Program-made: the position numbers and the translations under genes | Notes under the pieces: generated by a model | Seen by the model: only the letters and a program-made list of their open reading frames with translations | The model's database searches: none | Told to the model about the DNA's origin: nothing | Shown: positions 15,166 through 23,501 of the stretch, piece by piece | How positions within the stretch are numbered: position 1 is the first letter of the stretch | How the letters are laid out: each line of letters opens with the position of its first letter | Assembly: GCF_009862265.1 (NCBI RefSeq) | Contig: NZ_WWGX01000044.1 | Span: forward strand, 124,001-188,000 | DNA from: Streptomyces sp. SID8352 | GTDB taxonomy: Bacteria; Actinomycetota; Actinomycetes; Streptomycetales; Streptomycetaceae | Direction: 5' to 3' | Length of the DNA: 64,000 nucleotides

Positions 15166-16347
15166 GTGGAACGCCGCACCATCACGCCCCGCCCCGACTG
15201 GCAGCGGACCGTCGAGGAGCAGGGGCTCGTCTACCCGCTCACCCGCCACCCGGACGGCTCCCTGCGCCCCTACTGGGACGAGAGCGCCCACTACGTCTTC
15301 CCGCTGGACGAGATCGAGGCACTGGAGGAGACCGTCGGGGAGCTGCACCGCATGTGCCTGGAGGCGGCCGGCCACATCGTGACCGCCGGACGCCTCCCCG
15401 ACCTCGGCATCACCGACCCCCGGGTCGCCGCCGCGGTCACCGAGGCCTGGTACCGCCGGGACGAACTCCCGTCCGTCTACGGCCGCTTCGACCTGCGCTA
15501 CGACGGCACGGGTCCGGCCAAGCTCCTGGAGTACAACGCCGACACCCCGACCTCGCTGGTGGAGGCGGCCTCCCCGCAGTGGTTCTGGATGGAGGACCGC
15601 TTCCCCGGCGCCGACCAGTGGAACTCGCTGCACGAGCGCCTGGTCGGGGCCTGGACGCGGCAGGCCGCCCTCCTCCCGCCCGGTCCCCTCTACTTCGCCC
15701 ACTCAAGTGAGGACGAGGCGGGCGAGGACCTGATGACCGTCGCCTACCTCAAGGAGACGGCCGAGCAGGCCGGGCTGGACACCGACTGGATCTCCATGGA
15801 GGAGATCGGCTGGGACGCGCTCTCCGGCCGCTTCGTCGACAACCGGCTCCGCTTCATCCGCAGCGTCTTCAAGCTCTACCCCTGGGAGTGGCTGACCACC
15901 GACCGCTTCGCCGGACACGTCCTGGACACCCTCGACAACGGCGGCGGCACCGGCTCGACCCTCTGGATCGAGCCCGCCTGGAAGATGCTGCTCAGCAACA
16001 AGGCCCTGCTGGCCGTCCTCTGGGAGCTGTACCCCGGCCACCCGCACCTGCTGCCCGCCCGCCTCGACGGCCCGGGGGACCTGGCGGACGGCCCCGGCTG
16101 GGTCGCCAAGCCGCTCCTCGGCCGCGAGGGCGCCGGGATCACCGTCCACGAGCCCGGCTCCGACCCCGCCCCGCGCGACGAGCCCTGCTGCTACCAGGCC
16201 CTCGCCCCGCTGCCCGAGTTCGACGGCAACCGGGTGGTGCTGGGCGCCTGGACGGTGGAGGACGAGCCGGCCGGCCTCGGCATCCGGGAGTCGTCCGGCC
16301 TGGTCACCGACGAGTACGCCCGCTTCCTGCCCCATGTGATCCTCTGA
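15166..16347 (+). CDS. Glutathionylspermidine synthase-like ATP-grasp protein (YgiC type)
   Basis: A 393-aa cytosolic protein of the glutathionylspermidine-synthase amidase-less family (YgiC/YjfC). ATP-grasp features: SVYGRFDLRYDGTGPAKLLEYNADTPTSL, LLSNKALLAVLWELYPGHPHLLPA, WVAKPLLGREGAGI (Lys and Gly-rich nucleotide loop), and GNRVVLGAWTVEDEPAGLGIRES. The family ligates an amine to a carboxylate using ATP. Since actinomycetes lack glutathione, the true substrate is probably another peptide or a cell-envelope component; this is inference. GTG start, six bases after the lipoprotein stop. A hairpin follows at 16353-16375. Confidence 0.9.
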   Translation: MERRTITPRPDWQRTVEEQGLVYPLTRHPDGSLRPYWDESAHYVFPLDEIEALEETVGELHRMCLEAAGHIVTAGRLPDLGITDPRVAAAVTEAWYRRDELPSVYGRFDLRYDGTGPAKLLEYNADTPTSLVEAASPQWFWMEDRFPGADQWNSLHERLVGAWTRQAALLPPGPLYFAHSSEDEAGEDLMTVAYLKETAEQAGLDTDWISMEEIGWDALSGRFVDNRLRFIRSVFKLYPWEWLTTDRFAGHVLDTLDNGGGTGSTLWIEPAWKMLLSNKALLAVLWELYPGHPHLLPARLDGPGDLADGPGWVAKPLLGREGAGITVHEPGSDPAPRDEPCCYQALAPLPEFDGNRVVLGAWTVEDEPAGLGIRESSGLVTDEYARFLPHVIL

Positions 16348-16352
16348 CCGCT

Positions 16353-16375
16353 CGGCCCCGAGTCCTGCGGGGCCG
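16353..16375 (+). terminator. Terminator of the lipoprotein/ATP-grasp unit
   Basis: CGGCCCCG (16353-16360) and CGGGGCCG (16368-16375) form a perfect 8-bp stem with a 7-nt loop, five bases after the stop. Confidence 0.6.
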
Positions 16376-16601
16376 CGCCGTCCCGCCGGGCTCCGCCGAG
16401 CCGCGCCGGGCTTCGCCGAGCCGCGCCGGGCCGCCCGGGGCCCCGTCACCCGCGAAGCCCGGAGCGTCCCCGGAGACCCGACGCCGCCGCCCGGGGACCC
16501 GACGCCCCGCCCGGAGACCCGACGCCCGCCCGGGGCACGGCGCCTTCCGCCACGTGGACACCCGCCCCGGGGCCCGCCCGCCACCCGCTAGGGTGGGCGC
16601 C
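16376..16601. other. Repeat-bearing spacer before the glyA leader
   Basis: A GC-rich spacer without a gene. CGGGCTYCGCCGAGCCGCGC occurs twice in tandem at about 16389-16427, and GACCCGACGCC occurs three times between 16470 and 16530. It must contain the glyA promoter, but I could not assign -10 and -35 boxes. Confidence 0.5.
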
Positions 16602-16696
16602 GGGCCGTGACTGGCGCGCAAGGATGGGACCAACCATCGGGAAGCGGCCCCCGTCCCCGTACGCCGGGGACCGGCACTGTGCCGTGCGCCTGGGCC
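16602..16696 (+). promoter_or_regulatory. ZTP (pfl) riboswitch in the glyA leader
   Basis: The leader shows the conserved pfl features in order. GGGCCGTGACTGGCGC at 16602-16617 is followed by a GATGG/CCATC hairpin, then GGGAAGCGGCCC (16639-16650), whose CGGCCC closes the first stem with GGGCCG. After a linker holding the CGGCAC/GTGCCG hairpin comes GCGCCTGGGCC (16686-16696). GGCGC (16613-16617) can pair with GCGCC (16686-16690) as the expected pseudoknot. This class senses ZTP/ZMP, the AICAR intermediate that accumulates when 10-formyl-THF is short, and turns on one-carbon genes such as glyA. The aptamer ends 36 bases before the ATG, so control could be translational or by early termination. 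Confidence 0.9.
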
Positions 16697-16732
16697 GACC
16701 CGTGAACGCCGTACGCCACGTCCGGAGGTCCC

Positions 16733-18181
16733 ATGTCCGAGCAGCCGCTCACCCCCGAGTCCATCGCCTACCGCGCCGCCCTCGACGTCATCCGCTCCGT
16801 CGAGCCCCGCGTCGCGGACGCCATCGGCCAGGAGGTGGCCGACCAGCGCGAGATGCTCAAGCTGATCGCCTCCGAGAACTACGCCTCCCCGGCCACCCTG
16901 CTCACCATGGGCAACTGGCTGAGCGACAAGTACGCCGAGGGCACCGTCGGCCGCCGCTTCTACGCCGGCTGCCGCAACGTCGACACCGTGGAGTCGCTCG
17001 CCGCCGAGCACGCCCGCGAACTCTTCGGCGCCCGGCACGCCTACGTGCAGCCGCACTCCGGCATCGACGCCAACCTCGTCGCCTTCTGGGCCGTGCTCGC
17101 CGACCGGGTCGAGGTCCCCTTCCTGCGGAAGACCGGCGCCCGCCAGATCAACGAACTCACCGAAGCCGACTGGGCCGAACTGCGCGCCGCCTTCGGCAAC
17201 CAGCGGATGCTCGGCATGTCCCTGGACGCGGGCGGCCACCTCACCCACGGCTTCCGCCCGAACATCTCGGGCAAGATGTTCGACCAGCGCTCCTACGGCA
17301 CCGACCCGGCCACCGGCCTGATCGACTACGAGGCGCTGCGCGCCCAGGCCCGCGAGTTCAAGCCGCTGATCCTCGTCGCCGGGTACTCCGCCTACCCGCG
17401 CCTGGTCAACTTCCGGATCATGCGCGAGATCGCGGACGAGGTCGGCGCCACCCTCATGGTGGACATGGCGCACTTCGCCGGGCTGGTCGCGGGCAAGGTC
17501 CTCACCGGCGACTTCGACCCGGTCCCGCACGCCCCGATCGTCACCACCACCACCCACAAGTCCCTGCGCGGCCCGCGCGGCGGCATGGTGCTGTGCGACG
17601 ACTCCCTCAAGGACCAGGTCGACCGCGGCTGCCCGATGGTCCTCGGCGGCCCCCTGCCGCACGTGATGGCCGCCAAGGCCGTCGCCCTCGCCGAGGCCCG
17701 GCAGCCCGCCTTCCGGGACTACGCCCAGCGCGTCGTCGACAACTCCCGCGCGCTCGCCGAGGGGCTGACGCGCCGCGGCGCCACCCTCGTCACCGGCGGC
17801 AGCGACAACCACCTCAACCTCATCGACGTCGCCACCTCCTACGGCCTCACCGGCCGCCAGGCCGAGGCCGCCCTGCTCGACGCGGGCATCGTCACCAACC
17901 GCAACTCCATCCCCGCCGACCCCAACGGCGCCTGGTACACCTCGGGCATCCGCGTCGGCACCCCCGCGCTGACCACCCGCGGTCTCGGCACCGCCGAGAT
18001 GGACGAGGTGGCCGGGCTGATCGACCGCGTCCTGACCGCCGCCGAGGCCGGCACCACGAAGTCCGGCGCCCCCTCCAAGGCGGCCCACGTCCTGGACGCC
18101 AAGATCGCGGACGAGATCTCCCGGCGCGCCACCGACCTCGTCGCCGGCTTCCCGCTCTACCCCGGCATCGACCTGGGCTGA
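16733..18181 (+). CDS. glyA: Serine hydroxymethyltransferase
   Basis: A 482-aa PLP enzyme converting serine and THF into glycine and 5,10-methylene-THF. The PLP lysine is K276 in TTTTHKSLRGPRGG. Other signatures: REMLKLIASENYASPATL, DKYAEGTVGRRFYAGC, VQPHSGIDANLVAF and LMVDMAHFAGLVAGK. It is longer than the usual 415-435 aa because of an extra block of about 50 residues (roughly 120-170, around FLRKTGARQINELTEADW), a feature of one actinobacterial GlyA type. GGAGG precedes the ATG. A ZTP riboswitch in the leader ties its expression to folate one-carbon status. Confidence 0.97.
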   Translation: MSEQPLTPESIAYRAALDVIRSVEPRVADAIGQEVADQREMLKLIASENYASPATLLTMGNWLSDKYAEGTVGRRFYAGCRNVDTVESLAAEHARELFGARHAYVQPHSGIDANLVAFWAVLADRVEVPFLRKTGARQINELTEADWAELRAAFGNQRMLGMSLDAGGHLTHGFRPNISGKMFDQRSYGTDPATGLIDYEALRAQAREFKPLILVAGYSAYPRLVNFRIMREIADEVGATLMVDMAHFAGLVAGKVLTGDFDPVPHAPIVTTTTHKSLRGPRGGMVLCDDSLKDQVDRGCPMVLGGPLPHVMAAKAVALAEARQPAFRDYAQRVVDNSRALAEGLTRRGATLVTGGSDNHLNLIDVATSYGLTGRQAEAALLDAGIVTNRNSIPADPNGAWYTSGIRVGTPALTTRGLGTAEMDEVAGLIDRVLTAAEAGTTKSGAPSKAAHVLDAKIADEISRRATDLVAGFPLYPGIDLG

Positions 18182-18192
18182 TCCAGGCCCGC

Positions 18193-18211
18193 GAGCACCC
18201 CGGCGGTGCTC
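18193..18211 (+). terminator. Small terminator hairpin after glyA
   Basis: GAGCACC (18193-18199) pairs with GGTGCTC (18205-18211) over a 5-nt loop, 11 bases after the glyA stop. Confidence 0.6.
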
Positions 18212-18422
18212 CCACGCGGCGTCCCGGCACCGGCCGGGGCGCCGCGCGGCCGTCTCCGGCGGCCCCCGGCCCCGGGGTGCCCCGCCGCCGTCCCCGTGCC
18301 CCCGGCCCCGGCGCGCTCCGGGCCGCCGGCCGGAACCCCTCGCCACCGGCCCGGGACCCCCCGGCGCCGCCCCGGACCGAACCCGTGCCCGACCGCCCTC
18401 CGGAGCCTGCGAGAATGGGCCC

Positions 18423-19487
18423 ATGGCCTCTGAACGCCCGTCCGCCAGCCACCCCCGCCCCGAGGGGGACGGCTCCGCCGCGCACCGCCCGCGCGTGCTC
18501 TCCGGTATCCAGCCGACGTCCGGCTCGTTCCACCTCGGCAACTACCTCGGTGCCGTCCGCCAGTGGGTCGACCTGCAGAACACCCACGACGCGTTCTACA
18601 TGGTGGTCGACCTGCACGCGATCACGGTGCCGCAGGACCCGAAGGAGCTGCGGCAGAACACCCGGATCGCCGCCGCCCAGCTCCTCGCGGCCGGACTCGA
18701 CCCGGACCGCTGCACGCTGTTCGTCCAGAGCCACGTGCCCGAGCACGCCCAGCTCGGCTGGCTGATGAACTGCATCACCGGCTTCGGTGAGGCCTCCCGG
18801 ATGACGCAGTTCAAGGACAAGTCGGTCAAGCAGGGCAGCGACCGCACCACCGTCGGCCTGTTCACCTACCCGATGCTGATGGTCGCGGACATCCTGCTCT
18901 ACCAGGCCGACCAGGTCCCCGTCGGCGAGGACCAGCGCCAGCACCTCGAACTGACCCGCGACCTCGCGGACCGCTTCAACCAGACCTACGGCGACACCTT
19001 CACCGTGCCGAGCGCCTACATCCTCAAGGAGACGGCGAAGATCTACGACCTCCAGGACCCGACCGCCAAGATGAGCAAGTCGGCGGCGACCCCGAAGGGT
19101 CTGATCAACCTCCTCGACGAGGGGAGGACCACCGCCAAGAAGGTCCGCAGCGCGGTCACCGACACCGACACCGTGATCCGCTTCGACCGCGAGCACAAGC
19201 CCGGCGTCAGCAACCTGCTGACCATCTACGCCACCCTCACCGGCGCCACGGTCCCCGAACTGGAGCAGCGCTACGAGGGCAAGGGCTACGGCGCCCTGAA
19301 GACCGACCTCGCCGAGGTCGTCGTCGACTTCGTCACCCCCTTCCGGGAGCGGACCCAGGAGTACCTGGACGACCCGGCGGCGCTGGACTCGGTCCTGGCC
19401 AAGGGCGCGGACAAGGCCCGCGCCGTCGCCGCCGAGACCCTCGCCCGGGCCTACGACGGGATCGGCCTGCTGCCCGCCCTGCGCTGA
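18423..19487 (+). CDS. trpS: Tryptophanyl-tRNA synthetase
   Basis: A 354-aa class I aminoacyl-tRNA synthetase charging tRNA-Trp. The HIGH-type motif is HLGN (residues 37-40, in SGIQPTSGSFHLGNYLGAV) and KMSKS is at 216-220. The tryptophan pocket region has the usual YPMLMVADILLYQADQVPVGEDQ. Length is typical; about 20 extra polar residues precede the fold. S. coelicolor has two TrpRS genes; from its position after glyA this is likely the constitutive housekeeping copy, not the indolmycin-resistance one. That assignment is from memory. Confidence 0.97.
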   Translation: MASERPSASHPRPEGDGSAAHRPRVLSGIQPTSGSFHLGNYLGAVRQWVDLQNTHDAFYMVVDLHAITVPQDPKELRQNTRIAAAQLLAAGLDPDRCTLFVQSHVPEHAQLGWLMNCITGFGEASRMTQFKDKSVKQGSDRTTVGLFTYPMLMVADILLYQADQVPVGEDQRQHLELTRDLADRFNQTYGDTFTVPSAYILKETAKIYDLQDPTAKMSKSAATPKGLINLLDEGRTTAKKVRSAVTDTDTVIRFDREHKPGVSNLLTIYATLTGATVPELEQRYEGKGYGALKTDLAEVVVDFVTPFRERTQEYLDDPAALDSVLAKGADKARAVAAETLARAYDGIGLLPALR

Positions 19488-19670
19488 CCGCGCGCCACCC
19501 GGCCGGGCCCGGCCACGCGCCGGGCGCCGCGCCGTAGCGCTGCACATCACTCCGGTTGCGCCTGCCCGCGGCAGGCCCGTGGCCGTACAGTCGATAACCG
19601 GGTGGCCGCACCGGCGGCCACCGCCGCGCGCCGAGGGGCGGGCGGCACCCGACACACCCAGGGAGACGAC

Positions 19671-20249
19671 GTGGGGACCGTAACGATCGGCGTGTCGATC
19701 GCGGTCCCGGAGCCACACGGCAGCCGGCTGCAACAGCTGCGCGCGGGCTTCGGCGACGCCGCCGCTCACGGTATTCCCACCCATGTCACCCTGCTGCCGC
19801 CGACGGAGATCGACGGCGGCGCGGTGCCCGCGGTCGAGATCCATCTGGCCGAGGTGGCCGCCGCGGGGCGGCCCTTCCCGATGCGGCTCTCCGGCACCGG
19901 CACCTTCCGCCCGCTCTCGCCCGTGGTCTTCGTCCAGGTCGTCGAGGGCGGCGCGGCCTGCAACTGGCTCCAGCAGCGGGTGCGCGAGACCACCGGGCCG
20001 GTCCCGCGCGAGCTGCAGTTCCCCTACCACCCGCACGTCACGGTGGCCCACGGGATCGCGGAGGAGGCCATGGACCGCGCCTACGAGGAGCTGGCCGACT
20101 ACGAGGCCCAGTGGCCCTGCACCGGGTTCGCCCTCTACGAGCAGGGCGCCGACGCCCAGTGGCGCAAGCTCCGGGAGTTCCCCTTCGGCAGCGCCGTCGT
20201 GCCCCCGCAGACCGGCCGCGTCGAGTCCGGCTCCGTCCCCGCCCGCTGA
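19671..20249 (+). CDS. 2'-5' RNA ligase-like 2H phosphoesterase
   Basis: A 192-aa protein with the two HxT/S motifs of the 2H superfamily: THVTLLPPTEI (about residues 37-47) and HPHVTVAHGI (about 122-131). The family hydrolyses or ligates 2'-5' phosphodiester bonds in RNA or cyclic phosphates; the in vivo substrate in actinobacteria is unknown. The GTG at 19671 was preferred to the earlier in-frame start because CAGGGAGAC sits just before it and the family begins with VTIGVSIAVPEP. It follows trpS after 183 bp and faces dprE2. Confidence 0.87.
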   Translation: MGTVTIGVSIAVPEPHGSRLQQLRAGFGDAAAHGIPTHVTLLPPTEIDGGAVPAVEIHLAEVAAAGRPFPMRLSGTGTFRPLSPVVFVQVVEGGAACNWLQQRVRETTGPVPRELQFPYHPHVTVAHGIAEEAMDRAYEELADYEAQWPCTGFALYEQGADAQWRKLREFPFGSAVVPPQTGRVESGSVPAR

Positions 20250-20666
20250 GGCCCGTCCGACAACTCCCCTCCGCCCCACGACGCCGTGCCCGCACTCCCG
20301 CCGCACCTGCCCCGGCCCCGAGTACGTCCCGTGCGAAGGCCCGGGCCCGGCGCGCGGGAGCACGCACCCGACGCCGCGCGACCGCCCCGCGGACGACGAC
20401 GGCAATGGCCGGTCGGGCCCCGGATGTATTGATCACGCCCGCCGGACCACGCCCCCTCCGGGCGGACGAAGCCGTGCGACACCGGCCCCGGGCCCCCGTC
20501 CGCGCCCTCCGGCGCGGCACCGGGGACCGGCACGCGTCCGGGTGCGCACGTACCCCGCCGGTCCGCGCCCCGCGCCCCCGCACCCGGGGGCCGTACGCAC
20601 TCCGCCGGTCCGCATCCCGCCGGTCCACCCCGTCGGCCCGCTCCCCGCGGCGGGCGCCCGCCGGGC
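20250..20666. other. Convergent spacer without recognisable features
   Basis: A 417-bp, very GC-rich space between the ends of the 2H phosphoesterase gene and dprE2. CCGCCGGTCC occurs several times near 20550-20630, and CCCCC/GGGGG can form a short hairpin near 20573-20590. No gene or RNA is supported. Confidence 0.4.
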
Positions 20667-21422
20667 TCAGACCGGCAGCCGCCGGAAGGCCGCGCGCGGC
20701 AGATGGCGCACCGCCGACATCACCACGCGCAGCGCCCCCGGCACCCACACCGTCTCCGAGCGCCGCCGCAGCCCCAGTTCCACCGCGGCGGCCACCGCCT
20801 CCGGCGTCGTCGCGAACGGCGCCTCCTCCAGCCCCGCCGTCATCCGCGACCGCACGAACCCCGGCCGGACGACCATGACATGCACCCCCGTGCCGTACAG
20901 CGCGTCCCCGAGGCCCTGCGCGAAGGCGTCCAGCCCCGCCTTGCTGGAGCCGTAGATGAAGTTCGCCCGGCGCGCCCGCTCCCCGGCCACCGAGGAGAGC
21001 ACCACCAGCGAGCCGTGCCCCTGCTCCTGGAGGGCGCGGGCGGTGACCAGGCCCGCCGAGACCGCCCCCGTGTAGTTGGTCTGCGCCACCCGGACCGCTT
21101 TCAGCGGCTCCCGCTCGTCGTGCGCCTGGTCCCCGAGCACCCCGAAGGCCATCAGCACCAGATCGATGTCGCCCTCGGCGAAGACCTTGCCGAGCCCCTC
21201 CTCGTGGGAGCCGGGGTCCAGCGCGTCGAAGCCGACCACGCGGACCTCCGCCCCGAGCGCCCGCAGCCCCCCGGCCGCCTCGTCCAGCGCGGGGGAGGGG
21301 CGCCCCGCCAGCCAGACGGTGCGGGTCCGGCGGGCGACCAGGCGGCGGACCGTGGCCAGCGCGATCTCGGACGTGCCGCCGAGCACGAGGACGGACTGGG
21401 GGAAGCCGAAGGCGTCCTTCAC
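20667..21422 (-). CDS. dprE2: Decaprenylphospho-2-keto-erythro-pentose reductase (DprE2-like SDR)
   Basis: A 251-aa short-chain dehydrogenase. The NAD(P) loop is LVLGGTSEIALATVRRL near residue 15. The catalytic Ser is in LVVLSSVAGERARR, and the Tyr/Lys pair is in FIYGSSKAGLDAF. LGGTSEIA in place of the common TGxxxGIG is characteristic of DprE2. In mycobacteria DprE2 reduces the keto-sugar made by DprE1 to decaprenylphosphoryl-arabinose. The GTG start at 21422 is 41 bases after the dprE1 stop, so the two form one operon. Confidence 0.9.
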   Translation of the reverse strand: MKDAFGFPQSVLVLGGTSEIALATVRRLVARRTRTVWLAGRPSPALDEAAGGLRALGAEVRVVGFDALDPGSHEEGLGKVFAEGDIDLVLMAFGVLGDQAHDEREPLKAVRVAQTNYTGAVSAGLVTARALQEQGHGSLVVLSSVAGERARRANFIYGSSKAGLDAFAQGLGDALYGTGVHVMVVRPGFVRSRMTAGLEEAPFATTPEAVAAAVELGLRRRSETVWVPGALRVVMSAVRHLPRAAFRRLPV

Positions 21423-21463
21423 GACAACTCCTGGGGTTCCGGAGGGGCCGGGGCCCCGCGGTT

Positions 21464-22843
21464 CTAGAGGGCGAGGCGGCGGGACAGGTCGGAGACGAAC
21501 ACCCCGCGCGGGTCCAGCTCCGCGCGCAGCTCCCGGAACGCGTCCAGCCGCGGGTACATCGCGGCCAGCAGCTCCGGCCGCAGCCGGGAGTCCTTGGCCA
21601 GGTAGACCCGGCCCCCGGCCCCGGCCACCTCCTCGTCCAGCCCGTCGAGGAACGCCCCGAGCCCCGGCAGCCCCGCCGGGAGGTCCAGGGCGAGGGTCCA
21701 GCCGGGCACGGGGAAGGACAGCCAGCCCGGATCGGCGGGCCCGAAGCGCTTGAGGACCGCCAGGAAGGACGGGCAGCGGTGCTCCGAGATCCGCCGCACG
21801 ATCCGGCGCAGCGCCTCCTCCCGGCCGTGCCCCACCACGAACTGGTACTGCACGAAGCCGCCCCGCCCGTAGATCCGGTTCCAGTGCGGGAGGCCGTCCA
21901 GCGGATGGAAGAAGGCGGAGATCCGCTGGAGCTGCCCGGTGCGGTGCCGCGGCGCCCTGCGGTACCAGACCTCGTTGAACAGGCCCACCGTGGCCCGGGT
22001 CAGCAGCCCCTCCGGGAACAGGGAGGGGGCGGCGGGCAGCCGGGAGGTGCGGAAGGCCAGCGGATCCCGCCGGGCGCGGGCCGGGAGCGCCTCCAGCGGG
22101 GCGTGGTCGCCCCGGGTGAGGACCGCCCGCCCGGTGGCCGCGCCGCGCGCCAGCAGGTCGATCCAGGCGACCGAGTAGCGGTAGCGGTGGTCGGCGGTGG
22201 TCAGCCGGGCCATCAGGTCGTCCAGGTCGGCGGCCCGTTCGGTGTCGACCGACATCAGCGCCGTCGCGACCGGCTGGAGCCGCACCGTCGCCGAGAGGAT
22301 CACCCCGGTCAGCCCCATGCCCCCGGCGGTGGCGTCGAACAGCGGCGTGCCCGGCCGCACGGTGCGCACCGCGCCGTCCGCGGTCAGCAGCTCCAGCGAC
22401 AGCACATGACGGGAGAAGGAGCCCGAGCCGTGGTGGTTCTTGCCGTGGATGTCGGCGCCGATCGCCCCGCCCACGGTCACGTAGCGGGTCCCCGGGGTGA
22501 CCGGCACGAACCAGCCGAGCGGCAGCAGCAGCTCCATCAGCCGGTGCAGCGAGACCCCGGCGTCGCAGCGCACGGTGCCGCCCTCCGGGTCGATCGCGCG
22601 CACCCGGTCCAGCGCCGTCATGTCCAGCACCGCGCCGCCCGCGTTCTGCGCCGCGTCGCCGTAGGCCCGCCCCAGCCCCCGGGCGATCCCGCCCCGGGCG
22701 CCGCACCCCCGCACGGCCTCGGCCGCCTCCTCGTACGTCCGCGGGCGGACCAGCCGGACGGTGCTGGGCGCGGTGCGCCCCCAGCCGCTGACGGCGGCCC
22801 ACTGCTCCTCCGGGCCGGCGTCGGGAAGGGTGTCGGCAGACAT
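21464..22843 (-). CDS. dprE1: Decaprenylphosphoryl-beta-D-ribose 2-oxidase (DprE1-like)
   Basis: A 459-aa FAD-linked oxidase. The N-terminal FAD domain contains RGLGRAYGDAAQNAGG and GTRYVTVGGAIGADIHGKNH, and the substrate domain ends VYLAKDSRLRPELLAAMYP. Mycobacterial DprE1 epimerises decaprenylphosphoryl-ribose with DprE2. The position of mycobacterial Cys387 (in GWN-x-C-VDF), the covalent target of benzothiazinones, is Ala385 here, in PVPGWTLALDL. The lysine of AKDSR is kept. The ATG at 22843 was chosen; an ATG three codons upstream is possible. It is divergent from the PAP2 phosphatase gene with a 127-bp spacer. Confidence 0.93.
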   Translation of the reverse strand: MSADTLPDAGPEEQWAAVSGWGRTAPSTVRLVRPRTYEEAAEAVRGCGARGGIARGLGRAYGDAAQNAGGAVLDMTALDRVRAIDPEGGTVRCDAGVSLHRLMELLLPLGWFVPVTPGTRYVTVGGAIGADIHGKNHHGSGSFSRHVLSLELLTADGAVRTVRPGTPLFDATAGGMGLTGVILSATVRLQPVATALMSVDTERAADLDDLMARLTTADHRYRYSVAWIDLLARGAATGRAVLTRGDHAPLEALPARARRDPLAFRTSRLPAAPSLFPEGLLTRATVGLFNEVWYRRAPRHRTGQLQRISAFFHPLDGLPHWNRIYGRGGFVQYQFVVGHGREEALRRIVRRISEHRCPSFLAVLKRFGPADPGWLSFPVPGWTLALDLPAGLPGLGAFLDGLDEEVAGAGGRVYLAKDSRLRPELLAAMYPRLDAFRELRAELDPRGVFVSDLSRRLAL

Positions 22844-22970
22844 GCCGGTGACCGTATCGCCCGTACGAGGTCGGTTGGTTGAGAAACATCCCTTCTCTCC
22901 CCGAAACGGGTGATTAATGGTATGTCGCCCGAGTGTGCCGGACTTCCCGGGCCGCAGGGGTGAACAGTGA

Positions 22971-23501
22971 GTGCACATGGACGACCTGGACCACCCCCAC
23001 GACCCCGATCTGGACCACCGGATCGTTTCCGCGCTCCGGGCGTACGGCGCCGACCCGCGCGTCGCCGCCGCCGCGCGCGCCCTGTCCCGGGCCGGGGAGC
23101 ACGGGGCCCTCTGGCTCGCCGCCGGGCTCGCCGCGGCCGTCGCCGACCGCCCCCGGCGCACCGCCTGGCTGCGCGGCACCGCGCTCACCGCCGCCGCCCA
23201 CCTCACCGGCATGGGCGTCAAACGCCTGGTCCGCCGCCCCCGCCCGGCCCATGTGGCCCCCCTGGTGCGCACCGCCGGACGGCACTCCTTCCCGAGCTGC
23301 CACGCCACCTCCGCCGGGGCCGCCGCCGTCGTCTTCGGCACCCTCGGCGTCCGCGCCGCCTGGCCGCTGGCCGCCGCCGTCTGCGCCTCCCGGCTGGTCG
23401 CCGGCGTCCACTACCCCTCCGACGTGGCCGCGGGCGCCGCCCTGGGCGCCCTCACCGCGCGCCTCGGCACCGGCTGGATGCGGGGAGGCACCCGTGCCTG
23501 A
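22971..23501 (+). CDS. PAP2-family membrane phosphatase
   Basis: A 176-aa membrane phosphatase with the complete PAP2 triad: KRLVRRPRP (motif 1), FPSCHATSAGA (motif 2, PSxH) and SRLVAGVHYPSDV (motif 3). In mycobacteria a PAP2 protein (Rv3807c) beside the UbiA-type transferase is the candidate for removing the 5-phosphate from decaprenylphosphoryl-phosphoribose, and the same neighbourhood is seen here. The start may be GTG at 22971 or ATG at 22977; GTG has the better spacing from AGGGGTGA. The end overlaps the ubiA-like gene by eight bases. Confidence 0.9.
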   Translation: MHMDDLDHPHDPDLDHRIVSALRAYGADPRVAAAARALSRAGEHGALWLAAGLAAAVADRPRRTAWLRGTALTAAAHLTGMGVKRLVRRPRPAHVAPLVRTAGRHSFPSCHATSAGAAAVVFGTLGVRAAWPLAAAVCASRLVAGVHYPSDVAAGAALGALTARLGTGWMRGGTRA

